DNA of 64,000 nucleotides from positions 2,274,001 to 2,338,000 of the forward strand of contig JBBBDQ010001271.1 of assembly GCA_037127315.1 (NCBI GenBank), written 5' to 3'. Source of the stretch: Ascarosepion bandense. Lineage: Eukaryota > Mollusca > Cephalopoda > Sepiida > Sepiidae. The notes beneath the pieces are model-generated. The model saw only the letters and a program-made list of their open reading frames with translations, searched no databases and was not told the DNA's origin. Of this stretch, positions 32,570 to 43,311 are shown piece by piece. The position numbers and the translations under genes are program-made. The stretch's first letter is position 1, and each line of letters begins with the position of its first letter.

Positions 32570-33030
32570 CCATTCTCCAACCTCTCCCTCATTGGTGGAT
32601 GTTGTGACCCTCTCACTGCTCTATCACTACTGCTATGGGAAAGTGCTAGGACAATCTACATTCTTTGGTTTCTCCAGTTCTAACATTCATAACTAGGTCC
32701 CATCATGTCACTTACATTTTAGCAAACAACATACATTCCCTCCATATTCCATCAGTAAGGAGTATGTTCCACTCAAATAGCATCTTTCTATAAACTGCTG
32801 CTCTGTGGAACAGACTCCCAAGAGGATATTTCCACAATCACTACAATCTTAACCTCTTCAAGTTTAGAATTAACCATTATCTTCCTCTCCTATACTTATG
32901 AACTACCTCTTAACATAACCCTCAAGTGGCCCTAGTATTTGTAGAGTGTGAACCTTACCAAAAAAGAAACAAAAATCCCTTGTGTCTTGGTAGCTTTATT
33001 CACTTACTTGGGGTGAAATGATTAAAAGAA
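32570..33030 (+). pseudogene. LINE tail, second subfamily
   Basis: Plus-strand blocks read SLVDVVTLSLLYHYCYGKVL, TAALWNRLPRGYFHNHYNLN and LFKFRINHYLPLL, then a 3' UTR ending 'tcacttacttggggtgaaa' with an A-rich end at 33018. The LWN.LP......YNLN.FK order matches the other LINE tails, but sequence and 3' UTR differ, so this is a distinct subfamily. Related duplicated tail at 8.1-8.5 kb. Confidence 0.78.
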
Positions 33031-33059
33031 AAATAACTGTTAAATCTCAACTTTGGAAC

Positions 33060-33540
33060 TAGTATTTGCTGAATTGGATTAGTTGATAGTTCTTCAGCTT
33101 ATTTAAACAAAATCCATAGTTTCTTCTTAAAAATGGCTGGCATTGAAGCTTTTATAATGCAAATAGGTGCAGCATTCCACTTGTCTAACCTCCTTAAGGT
33201 AAAGAAGTTTGAACTTGCAACCATTTTCATGCTTTGTTCATCAACTTGTTTGAGTGAACATGCATCCTCCTTTTGAAGATAAAGAACTTGTTCACTACTA
33301 CTTAATAATAACTATTCAGTATTTTGTATACTTCCCACAGATCAGTGAACTGGTGACTTGAATAAAGGGAAAATTTCACTTGTAGTTAAGATGAAGTGTA
33401 GGACATTGCAATAAGTCAATATCTTTTTTTTTAGCTTAGGCTGCAGATACCAGCCCCATAATCAAGTACTGGTTGAGTAAGTGTATTTATATAAAGACAG
33501 TTAATTACAAAAAGTTCTCATTTGTTATATGGTCTAGTTG
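33060..33540. other. stretch without a recognised gene
   Basis: Nothing beyond short low-complexity runs. A frame near 33130-33420 on the minus strand is rich in stops. Confidence 0.5.
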
Positions 33541-33775
33541 ATGTGCACATAGCATATTAACTATCAATGCAGAAATTGAGATTGGTATGTGGAGTTCAAA
33601 TTCCAGCAAGGCCATTGCATTCATTTTTGCACAAATACTCTTGGGAAACATATGAATTCATCTTCCCCGCTAGCTACATAATTAATAGCAGGGCAAATGA
33701 AGCTCTCTAGCCTTGGTTTGCAACTGGTCTGGGAGAAGGATAACTCTGGATTCCAAACCATCTGGGTAAAAACTT
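33541..33775 (+). repeat. tRNA-derived SINE, family C
   Basis: Head 'ggagttcaaattccagca' followed by 'gcattcatttttgcacaa', 'atactcttgggaaac' and a 3' part 'ttgcaactggtctggga' that differs from family A. Confidence 0.6.
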
Positions 33776-33992
33776 AAAAATATACTTGCTACAAAAACCT
33801 GGGAAGCAATGTCTACAATGATGAGACTGAGACCGTATTCTTCACAGAAGGGCCTTCATGACATACATACATACATGGTGATTGCTACAGCTTACTCAGA
33901 TGAGAGCCACATCAGCATTCACATCACTCATGATGCCCCCGGATTCATTTTGGCATCTAACCTGTAAGATGACTCAGCATTTGATTCTTTTC

Positions 33993-35222
33993 TTCTTCTA
34001 TGTGTTATGTCCTTTCAGGACATAGGCGATCATGGCCTTTCACGTCTATCCCTGGTGGTTCTTAGCACTCCTTCTCCTGTTACAACACAAAACGTCACTC
34101 TGCCATCCACCTGATCAGGCCTGTTAAGTATGTTACCCACTGCTTTCCCCTGTCTCTCCTCCCCTCTATCTAGCCTGTGAGTATCAGATTCTCCAAGCCC
34201 TTCTTCCTCATTACATGTCCCAGGAACTTTAGCTGTCTTTTCCTCATTATTAATTTCCATTCCGTTTCCATCCTTTCCAAAACCACCTTATTGCTCACAT
34301 GCTCAATCCATGTTATCTGCAGCATCTTTCTGTAGAATCACATTTCAATTGCTTCAAGTTTTTTCTTCATCTTTGTTGATATTTTCCAATGTTCACTGCC
34401 ATATTGAAGAATTGACATCACATAGCAATCCAGTACTCTCCTTTTCACTTCTAGTCAAAGATTCATACTTGATCCATGATATCCGCAGCATCATTCTGTA
34501 GAACCACATTTCAGCTGCTTCAAGTTTTTCCTTCATCTTTGATGATATTGTCCAGCATTCACTGCCATATTGAAGAAGAGACATCACATAGCAATCTAGT
34601 ACTCTATTCTTTGTTTCAAGTAAAATTTTCCATTATCTCAATATTCTATTTAGCTTCTGGAATGCATCTTTCACTGGATCTGTGTTGTACTTTCCATCTT
34701 CTGTTAGAATACTTCCCAGATATTTACATTCTTTTAATTGCTTGATTTTATTATCCCTCACCTGTTTTTGACATTTTGGGCTGCTCTTTTTGCTGATGAC
34801 AATGTATTCAGTTTTTTTGCAGTTTATTTGTAGTCCTTTCTTTTCACTTTCTTCAGCTACCCTCTGTAGGAGGTCTTGTAGTTTCCTTTCCATGTCTGCT
34901 ATCAGCACTGTATCATCTGCATACCTTATATTGTTCAGGTTGTGACCTACAATGACAAATCCTGATGGGTCCTCAGAATAGTCTCACTGTACAAGTTGAA
35001 TAGATCCAGTAAAAAGACACATACTTGTCTTATGCCCCTTTCTATGTTTGTATAATTGCTGAATTTGTTTCCTCTCTGTATGCAGTATGGATTCTTTCCC
35101 AAGTATGTCAAAGTTGCTGAGCATTTCTATCAATTCTTTGTGGCATATTTTGTTGAATGCTTTTGCATAAACTATAAAACATAGGTACACATCCTTTTTC
35201 ATTTGTATTGCCCTTTCTGACA
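33993..35222 (-). pseudogene. longest RTE-type LINE copy, with intact YADD and a duplicated segment
   Basis: From 35222 downwards the minus strand reads ERAIQMKKDVYLCF, YAKAFNKICHKELIEMLSN, SMCLFTGSIQ, NLNNIRYADDTVLIADMERK, LQDLLQRVAEESEKKGLQIN, CKYLGSILTEDGKYN, KDAFQKLNRIL, then FYRMMLRISWIKYE and later RQLKFLG-like and NLILTG-like remnants and the terminal block near 34000. YADD near 34910-34921 is intact. The stretch encoding LQYGSECW...FYR.MLRISW is present twice (about 34310-34450 and 34478-34610), with many differences between copies. Stops and frame changes prevent function. Confidence 0.87.
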
Positions 35223-35249
35223 GATTATGCTTATATGACAGCTAAATTC

Positions 35250-35640
35250 TGTATTCTTGTTTGGGTTGATTGGATCTGCATATTCTACAACCCTTTTGTA
35301 TACCTGCATGTGCCTTCACAGTCCAAATGATGACTTGCAAACCTTGTTGCAGGTGAGACAGGAATTGTTGACAGGATGAAGAAGCAGGCTGGCAAAATAG
35401 GCTTGCTTCTGATTCTTATGATGATATTTCACAGTTTGCTTAACCTTCCCTTGAAAACACACATCACATTTCCAAGCCTGCATATTAGTTGCCAAATCAG
35501 AGTGAGTACCTCTTCAAAGATCATGCTTGATCTGAACATGCCAGAGATATTTATCATGAAAGGCATTGCATCCCTACGATATAAACTGCTTCTAATCCCT
35601 ACAATTTAAAGCCAGTTCTTCCCAAAGCTGCATATTCATG
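35250..35640 (-). pseudogene. zinc-finger-like mobile-element remnant
   Basis: The minus strand contains AWKCDVCFQGKVKQTVKYHH and then CLTCNKVCKSSFGL followed by a stop and RHMQVYK. Two CxxC pairs with following His residues resemble the zinc fingers carried by some LINE proteins; the second finger has Tyr at the last His. Upstream frames read WEELALNCRD and WHVQIKHDL. It lies next to the RTE copy on the same strand but the order (finger then RT middle) does not make one intact protein, so they may be separate fragments. Confidence 0.45.
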
Positions 35641-35699
35641 CAACTCAGTACTACTTACTGCATAGTCAATTTATATGCAAATTAATTGGTTACCTTACC

Positions 35700-36710
35700 A
35701 AACTTGACTAGTTAGGAGGGTGTCTAGTTTAGCAGAAAGATGACGAACAAGACCTGACAAAGGGTGAATGAATATATAAATGCATGCATACATGTATACA
35801 TATTTACACTATGTACAATGTTCGGGCTGCTGTACGCATATTTATAGCCATATTCACAACATTTTGGATGTTATACATGCCAGCTTTCTTTGGGTAATGT
35901 ACTTTTGAATTTTTAACTGAACCCTTTAGTACATGAGAGTAAATTGTTCTAGTTCTACATGCCATTCCTTTTCTGGATATCAGTTTCAGTTAATTTTCTT
36001 TAGTATATCAACTTTTCAAGTTTTTGAAATTCATAAAATCTTTTTCTGAAAGCAATTTTTCAGGAAAATACTCTTCCCAAGTTCACTTTTTCTTATTCCT
36101 GTGAGTTTCTTTCCTAACATAAGGGTCAGAGTAGTGTGGAAAATCAAACCTTGATTTACATGTGCTATTCATTCTAGTTACTGACATTGTCTAAAGTCTT
36201 CAAATAATATGGTTTCTATTATTTGGTAAAGCACTTTGTAGCACCAGTTTATGAGATCTGACTAAGAATCGTCATCTTTAAGGCATTAATTGTTCATTGC
36301 CTTGGAGCCATTTTTAATCATTGATCTGAGAAAATGTTTGTATATATTTGATAGTTTAGACATTTCCAAATGAGTTGCATGCCTTGCATGATATACATAT
36401 GAAAGTCTAGATTTGAAGAGGATATTTAAGTATATGACTCAATGAAAAGATGAGTTTATACTGATGATAACTTATCACAGAGTGTCAGACAATAGTAATT
36501 ACATAATGATTAGAAAATTATCTGATTTCTCATAATCAAAATGAATTAAACATTAATATATTTATATTTGTCCAACAGGCATAACTAATACTTGTAGCTG
36601 TTTCAATTAATGCAATTTACCTGGTTACAGGGTTAGGGTTTTGCAATGAGGATAATGGTTGAGGTGGTAATTTTCCAGCTGGAAAATTTTCACCAGATTA
36701 TTTCTTTGGA
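35700..36710. other. stretch without a recognised gene
   Basis: Mixed AT-rich sequence. No domain-bearing frame and no recognised repeat. Confidence 0.55.
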
Positions 36711-36714
36711 GGTC

Positions 36715-36985
36715 TACTAGCCTAATGGTTAATAGCATGGATAAGAGATTTGTCCAAATTCTAGATGAAACAATATGTATTCATTTTACACTGATGCCCT
36801 ATCAAAAGGTACATATACATCTCTTCTCTTTATGGGTTAAATATGTAAATTTGAAGTCTTGGAGGAAAAACTGAAAACATGGAGGAAGGCATAAATTCAT
36901 CTTTCCTCCCAGATACGGGTTAAATTGCAGAACTGACTGTTAAGCCTTGCTTGACAACCAGTCCAGAGGAAATACAACTCAATCA
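36715..36985 (+). repeat. tRNA-derived SINE, family C, with internal repeat
   Basis: A tRNA-like head ('cctaatggttaatagcatgg') is followed by two related middle blocks, 'tctctttatgggttaaat' and 'ccagatacgggttaaat', and the family C end 'gacaaccagtccagagg'. The doubled block suggests an internal duplication. Confidence 0.6.
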
Positions 36986-36999
36986 AACCAAGATATGCT

Positions 37000-38530
37000 A
37001 AAACTCACTTCTAGCAAAGTAAAGGTGACTGAAATCTGATAAACCTTTAAACAACCTAGATAGCTGCAAATGGATTAAATAGTGAAAAGCACTACCCCAT
37101 AACACAAGTGAATAAGGAAAAGATAAAATGGATTTATTATTGAAGTAAATATAACACAAAGCCAAACAAAGGGAGATTTTAAAATGTTAAATTTGTGCTA
37201 ATCATTCAAATTTGGAAATCTTGCCTACCTTAGAAGTCAGCATTCACCTGCTTTTTAGCTGGGTTCAAACACAGATCATTAGCCAAAAATAAGTAAATGA
37301 AGGGTTGAAGTACTGAAAATTTCTGTATTTGCCAAAGAAACAATTAAAATCAAATTTTTATGTTTCGTCATTTGTTGACTTGTAAGTAGTTGAAGTCAAG
37401 AATGTTTCAATACATGGCCATGTGTCTAATACCAGAATATGTTTTAGTATTAAAATAAATTTTACAATACAATTAAATCTTTGAATGGATCAAACTTTTT
37501 CCTTTCACAGAAAAATACTGGTTTGAAATCCCAACAAATTTTTGTATCTAATAAAGACACACATATATATTTTTTCCATTTGGAAATGAGTTCTTTCCAC
37601 AAACTTGGTTTCAACCTTTCGGTATCTTCAGGCAATTTATAATAATAATAAGTTATAGTAATAATAATAATAACAACAACAGTTACTATGAAAATAATAA
37701 TAATATTATTTATAATCATAATAGTTATTATAGATCTACAATATAAATGTGCTGAAGACTTTCTAATACAACTGAGTAACAGTCTAATTTAATTATGACC
37801 CAAATCTAATTAATGTATATATATATATATATCTATATATATAGGGTGCTATTTGTGAGTCAAATAAAACATACATTGAAGGTGTTTCCAATATTCTGAG
37901 ATTAATTTATTTCAGGATGCAATTTTTAAAAAATTATTTAAAGTATTTTACAAATATTTTGCAATTTTTTTATTATAATGAGTTTGAGATATTTGACACT
38001 GTGCCAGAGAAATTAAATATCTATACTTAAAAAAAAAATGATTCATATTATTTCATTTTTTAGAATCTAATTAAACACAATTGGAATTTTTTTCTCAGCA
38101 TTTTGCTTTCTTGTTCCAAGCTGCTAAATATTGTGCCACAAGCCCAACAATAAAGGAACATTAAGGAAAATAGAATTAAAATCTAGAAAAATAGAAATCT
38201 AAAAAAAAACCCCTAAAACAGGATCAGTTTTTATTTGCTATCAGTTGCAAAATGTGACATATAGTGATTTTGAATGTAGAACTAATATCATCACATTCCT
38301 TTCTAGCTTTCTATAGATTCTGTTTTTTCAATTATCAGTGAAGTGTCATGACTTCATCAAAAAACAACACTACACAAACTAAAGAGACTTTTGCAGAAAA
38401 CTGCTTGATCATGTAAACTTTGGTTATCTAAATAATCATGATGCAAAGTAATTTAAATGTCAGAAACTTGGTTGAATAAAGACATTGTGCAAAAAGCAAC
38501 CACAAACCAATAGTAAAAGACAATTAAAAA
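37000..38530. other. AT-rich stretch without a recognised gene
   Basis: At 37640-37730 an imperfect (AAT)n tract gives an Ile-rich frame on the minus strand. At 37848 'agggtgctatttgtgagtc' after an AT run resembles the terminal repeat of the mariner at 43.3 kb, but no partner end was found. Confidence 0.5.
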
Positions 38531-38534
38531 TAAT

Positions 38535-38795
38535 TTTCATTATTTAGATTGTTTAGACTGTTGTACTCATCTTTGTCTTTTTCATGACATTTCAGCTGTT
38601 GAATCCTCTGGCCATCATCAGGTGATATATGCTACAATTTTAGCCTCTATTTTGTCCACCAAGTAGATTGTTCTCTATTCATTTTCTGGATATCTCCATT
38701 TCAGTTATTTCCTCAAATATCTGAGTTTTTCCTCACCTTTGCTGTGGCTAGGTATTGAACTCACAACTCTTTGAGACAAGTCACTGAATTTTTTC
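38535..38795 (-). repeat. SINE family B, minus strand
   Basis: Starts with the reversed 3' end ('tgtactcatctttgtc'), includes 'catcatcaggtgatat' and ends in the tRNA-like head ('tattgaactcacaactc' and 'gacaagtcactgaa'). The head runs directly into the minisatellite that follows. Confidence 0.78.
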
Positions 38796-39017
38796 AACCA
38801 GCACTTTTATTTTCTGGATTTCTTCAACTAACACTTTTATCCACTGGATTACTTCAACCAACAGTTTTATCCACTGGATTACTTCAACCAACGGTTTTAT
38901 TCACTAGATTACTTCAACCAACGGTTTTATCCACTGGATTTCTTCAACTAACACTTTTATCCACTGGATTACTTCAACCAACGGTTTTATCCACTGGATT
39001 TCTTCAACCAACACTTT
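38777..39017. repeat. 30-bp minisatellite, about eight units
   Basis: Head-to-tail 30-bp units (for example starting 38821, 38851, 38881, 38911, 38941, 38971) containing 'ttttatccactggatt' and 'cttcaaccaacgg'. Units fall into two types ('tcttcaactaacac' and 'acttcaaccaacgg') with a partly 120-bp higher-order order. 30 is ten codons, so one plus frame stays open (38771-39193) and encodes repeats of LLQPTVLSTG. The first unit overlaps the SINE head sequence 'gacaagtcactgaatttt'. Confidence 0.95.
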
Positions 39018-39099
39018 ATTTAAAAACAAAAACAGCATATATCATAAAAAGATTTAATTTCAGAAACTCAAACAAGATTTTCAAATGTGAGCCTTTTTT

Positions 39100-39830
39100 G
39101 AAGTTCATTGACCGTTGTGGTAAATTTATTTTAATAAGGACAGATTTGAAACTTTATGTGATGACTTATTCATTCACGCATATATACAAAAAATAAAGTT
39201 ATTCTAGACTGTTAACAAATAAAAAATATAGAAATTTCTCTGGGCCTTCCACTTGATATCATAAATCTTTCTCACTTGACAGAACAAAAACATTCTTCTT
39301 CGTATTCATCCAAAAATACCAATATCGGCAGAATCGATTAACTTTTGTTTTTAATCTTTCTTTCATTGTATCTTTTGAACTTCCTCCATATCAAATGCAA
39401 CAACTTGTTGTATACACAAAGACTACACTTCATATAACTTTGGATTTCATGTTTGAACTAAACAGTAAAGGTGAGAACTCAATGACTCAAGACTAGTTGT
39501 TCTCAGAGAGAATACTCTTGGTTCTAAGAGGAGGAATTTCAAATTTAATAAACAGACTTTGAACTAAAAGAGATAGGTGGTAGTAAATCAAAAATAGTTT
39601 TATATTCTATCAAAAAACATTGTTTTTTCAAATGATAGCAGTTAAAGTAATTGGTTTCATAAATTGTTTCAATAAACACCAAGGTAAAATTAGTAAATCA
39701 CAATTCAAAATAGAAAAAATTTTACGTCACCTGAGATTACGTAAAGAAGGATGTGACATGAGAAATACTATTCCTGTTAAAATCTAATGAAATAAAAATT
39801 CTTTCCCTAATTTGTTCCATATATATATAT
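39100..39830. other. stretch without a recognised gene
   Basis: AT-rich, with no coding-like frame beyond the tail of the minisatellite frame. Confidence 0.55.
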
Positions 39831-39831
39831 A

Positions 39832-40031
39832 TTGTTTTATACCTACCCTTGTACAGGAATGGATGTTCCTATCCTCTTAAATATGTAGATACTATTGGGG
39901 TAGTGAGAGTAATTATACTTACTAGCAGTGTATCTACTTCATGCAGTGTGTGAGTCTTGTATTTGTTGATATACTATTATTTCCAACCCCAGTTTTTGTA
40001 ATTACTCATTCATTAACCTTTTAGGGTTACA
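39832..40031 (+). repeat. unnamed interspersed repeat, family D, copy 3
   Basis: Matches 13064-13257 closely ('ttcctatcctcttaaatatg', 'gtatctacttcatgcag'). It ends next to the MITE that starts at 40039. Confidence 0.78.
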
Positions 40032-40036
40032 GTATA

Positions 40037-40248
40037 TACAGTGACACGCATAAGTATTGGATACATGTTATTTTCTGTTATAACTCTAGTTTATGTTTGC
40101 CATTTTGCCTGATATAATATCTCGTAAAGTTGTTTTAGTTGTATGTGGAAGGAAAATTAAAAACTCATGGTTGAATCTATTTCTTTTTATCAAAACTAGA
40201 GTTATAACAGAAAATAACATGTATCCAATACTTATGCATGTCACTGTA
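40037..40248. mobile_element. 208-bp MITE with about 55-bp terminal inverted repeats
   Basis: The left end cagtgacacgcataagtatt and the right end 'aatacttatgcatgtcactg' are reverse complements with few mismatches, and pairing continues to 'gttataactctagtt' / 'aactagagttataac'. TA dinucleotides flank both ends (40037-40038 and 40247-40248). The start CAGTG...AAGTATT is typical of Tc1-like elements. The short interior (about 100 bp) has no transposase. Confidence 0.92.
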
Positions 40249-40259
40249 TATATAGGAAT

Positions 40260-41105
40260 AAATTATCAAATCTTTCTTTCACACTATATATACATAATTA
40301 TTAAACACTTAAAACAGTTTTTGGTCAGAGTCAAATTAAAACAGTAAACAGTTGTATTAAAAAGTACTAAATACACATTAAAAATAAATAAAAAATAAAG
40401 ATTTAACATGCAGCGGTTTAAAATAAGGAAATTAGGAAGATCAGGCAATTACAAGATAATGATTTCAACCATTTGGTATTGTCAAGTGTTATAGACTAAC
40501 TGATTTCCCAACACTTTATTTTGAACACACAACAGGAAGTTTAAAATTCATAACAAGAAGATATAAGAAGAGTGAGTGAAGACTAGCAAAATAGTATTAT
40601 ACATACTTTCATCAAAGTTTGTACAAACCCAAAATGTGTATACATTTGGACATTATTTCAAACCTTTAATTTAGTAACATTTCTCCTTCTGGAAATTACA
40701 CTATAGCCAACTTTTCTTTTTGATGCAATCGGCAGACATCACTATTGCTGCAAGGTTTGGTGTTTCTCAATATACTCTAACTTACATTAGGTTTTTTGTA
40801 ATTTTTTTTTCTATTAATTGACACACATAGTTGGCTAGTTTGGTAGAATTCCTAAGGCTTTCGAGCTTGAATGATGATTTGTGGTTATACCATCATTTTA
40901 AAATTAACTTCTGTATACCTCACATACATTTTGCTCTGTCAATTTATATTTTGAACTTCTGCTTTGTAAATAACTACTTCAGTGGATCTCTACAATTACA
41001 TTTTTATCTTTACAATTAGATTTTTCATTATTAATGATATTTTGGTGCATATTATCTTACATTTAGACATATGAATAGATCACTATAAAGTCTCTCTATC
41101 GGTCG

Positions 41106-41142
<37 letters not shown>

Positions 41143-41450
41143 AAATCCAAAAAAAGATAAAAGGAAGAGCATATAAGTAAAATCCCATAAAATAGATCCT
41201 ATTAATATCAATTTTATTAATATAAAAAATATCATGGTGAAGGGATTGATATAAATAGCATTATCTATTTACAGAGCTAAATATGTATATCATATCAAAA
41301 AACTTTTGAATTCTATATTTGTTGAAAAGCAATTTCAGTGAGAAAATTCATGCTTCTTCAGCAACAAATCAAAAACAAAAATTTATTAATTCAAATATGG
41401 TACAAAAATTCACATACCATAAGAAGCCCAAAAACATATCCATACACACA
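40260..41450. other. AT-rich stretch without a recognised gene
   Basis: An AT microsatellite lies at 41107-41140. The remainder shows no domain-bearing frame. Confidence 0.55.
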
Positions 41451-41457
41451 CACGCAC

Positions 41458-42865
41458 TGTTGAATTTAGTTTTGACAATATCATGTATTGAGAAATTGAC
41501 GATGTTACTATGGGCTCTCTTTTGGGTCCAGCACTGGATGTGGGTTGTGGTGCAGTGGATATCAGCTCAGAATGAGAAATTGGGGTGCCGAGTTCGAATT
41601 CCAGCTGAATTCATTGCGTTCACTTATGCACAAATACCCTTGGGAAAGGTATTAATCCATCTATTCCTTCCAGTTATGGGTTAAATAACAGGACAGATTG
41701 GGTTCTATAGCCTTGGTCGGCAACCAGTCTACCACAGAAAGCAATGGCAACCTACTGCAGGATAATCTTCTGCCCAGTTAGTCATGTCCCTTTTGAGACA
41801 TGATCGCCCAAGCGTGTATCACGTATCGCACTTAACTGACTGACTGACTGGTCTATATATTTGTAGGCTTTCATGATGAGAAAATTTGTTGTAGTTCACT
41901 TTGTTCTCAACTGTATTCTTGATATATTGATGATACCTTTTGTATGTTTAATAGTGAAGTTGATGTTGATCAGTTTCTTTCTTTTTCTTAATGGTCTTCA
42001 TCTAGCCTTAATGTTCATGGTTGAAAAAGAGTCCAGTTCTCAACTTGCTTTTTTGATATCCAGATACATCAGATACCACAGCATTTCATACCTCAGTATA
42101 AAGAAACCTACATTTGTGGTATTATATATGCAGTGGGAATCCTTTTGCCTGAGGAAGTGAAAGATAAACCTTATTAAAACCTTAATTCATAGGGCATTAA
42201 TGATTTGCTCTGAAGCTTTTCTGGAGGATAAAATTGATCTTTTGGTGGAGACTTTATGCAGTGTGGAGTATCCTCCCAATACCGTTCATTTTGTTATCCC
42301 CATCAAAGTTGCTGATTTTTAAAAAGTCAAGCTAGTTATAATTAAAAAATGTCCTGTTTATCTCAGACTTCCCTGGATTGGAGCTGGCTGTGGAAACTTG
42401 ACTTTCATCAAGCATCTGTACTTGTTACTTTTTGGCTGAGGTTTGCATAGTGTTCTATAATTGGTCTATTTTCTCATCTATTCGCAAGAATGTACACCCT
42501 CCTCATCAAGTGTTATCTGTAAGTATAATAATTGTGGTTGCAGAGCCAACAACATAAAAGGAACTATTCAGTGCCTTGACATGAGAAGAAAACAGCACAT
42601 GCTAAGTAAAATCAGAAATCATACCTTGGCTTTTAATGAACCTACCCCAAATACTCAATATGTGTGTACCTAATAAATAACAGAAAGTGTGCTGCTGAGT
42701 TCAGTGTAGACTGGTTCATGGTTGTATCCCAGTCACACTCATTATTTCATTTAAAATTCATTTAAAAGTGCTAGAGCCTTTGATATCAAGTCTCGCAAAC
42801 CTTCTCTCTATAAACAACATGCATGTTTGCTGGGGCTTGCTATCATTAGTCTCTAGTACCTTTTT
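41458..42865 (+). pseudogene. Penelope-like element (RT plus GIY-YIG remnant), split by a SINE
   Basis: Before the SINE (41458-41538) the frame reads VEFSFDNIMY, then DDVTMGSLLGPAL, a Penelope RT signature. After the SINE, FVGFHDEK-like sequence leads to YIDDTFCMFNSEVDVDQFL with the catalytic YIDD at 41923-41934. After a frame change it continues LNGLHLALMFMVEKESSSQL, then KINLIKTLIHRALMICSEAF, VKLVIIKKCPVYLRLPWIG in frame pieces, and CRANNIKGTIQCLDMRRKQH, MLSKIRNH, the GIY-YIG endonuclease region. Remnants up to about 42865 read AAEFSVDWF, SQSHSLFHL and KQHACLLGLA. Such elements copy themselves with a telomerase-related RT. The copy is dead through frame changes and stops. Confidence 0.88.
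41539..41852 (+). repeat. tRNA-derived SINE, family A, inside the Penelope element
   Basis: Complete from the A box 'tggtgcagtgg' and B box 'agttcgaattcc' to 'cttaactgactgactg'. The host frame reads GPAL immediately before and IFVGFHD-like sequence immediately after, so the insertion point is clear. A short 'actgg' on each side may be the target duplication. Confidence 0.92.
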
Positions 42866-43007
42866 TCCCCAATCATGTTTTTATTTTTTTTTTTCAGTCA
42901 TTTGTAAATTTATTTTATTCTATATTTTTTTAATCTCCTGACTGGGAGCAAAACCAGTTGCTTTTTTTTCTTTTTAAAATGCCTAATTGTATTCAGCTAC
43001 TCATGTT

Positions 43008-43209
43008 CATATATATATATATATATATATATATAAAGAGAGAGAGAGGAATAAATTACCATAAAGTCTCTCTCTTTCTCTCTTTATATATATATATATA
43101 TATATACATATACATACATATCCACACATGTTTAGATGATTAGATGAATAGATTACAATAAAGTCTTTTTGTGTGTGTGTATATATATATACATACACAG
43201 TAGATAAAA

Positions 43210-43245
<36 letters not shown>

Positions 43246-43263
43246 AACAGTAGAAAGAGACTG

Positions 43264-43306
<43 letters not shown>
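43008..43306. repeat. cluster of (AT)n and (GA)n/(CT)n microsatellites
   Basis: Five AT runs (about 43008-43034, 43085-43108, 43181-43190, 43214-43243 and 43265-43304) with short GA and CT tracts and near-repeated spacers such as 'ataaagtctctc' and 'ataaagtctttt'. The repeated spacer suggests stepwise duplication of an AT-flanked unit. Confidence 0.93.

Positions 43307-43311
<5 letters not shown>

Noticed and set aside
36628..36645. GGTTAGGGTT, telomere-like
   Set aside because: Less than two full TTAGGG units; expected by chance.
38771..39196. 141-residue open frame with repeated decapeptides
   Set aside because: The frame is open only because the minisatellite unit is 30 bp. It begins inside a SINE and has no gene signals.
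41319..41684. 121-residue plus-strand open frame
   Set aside because: It reads in the wrong frame through the Penelope fragment and on into the SINE.
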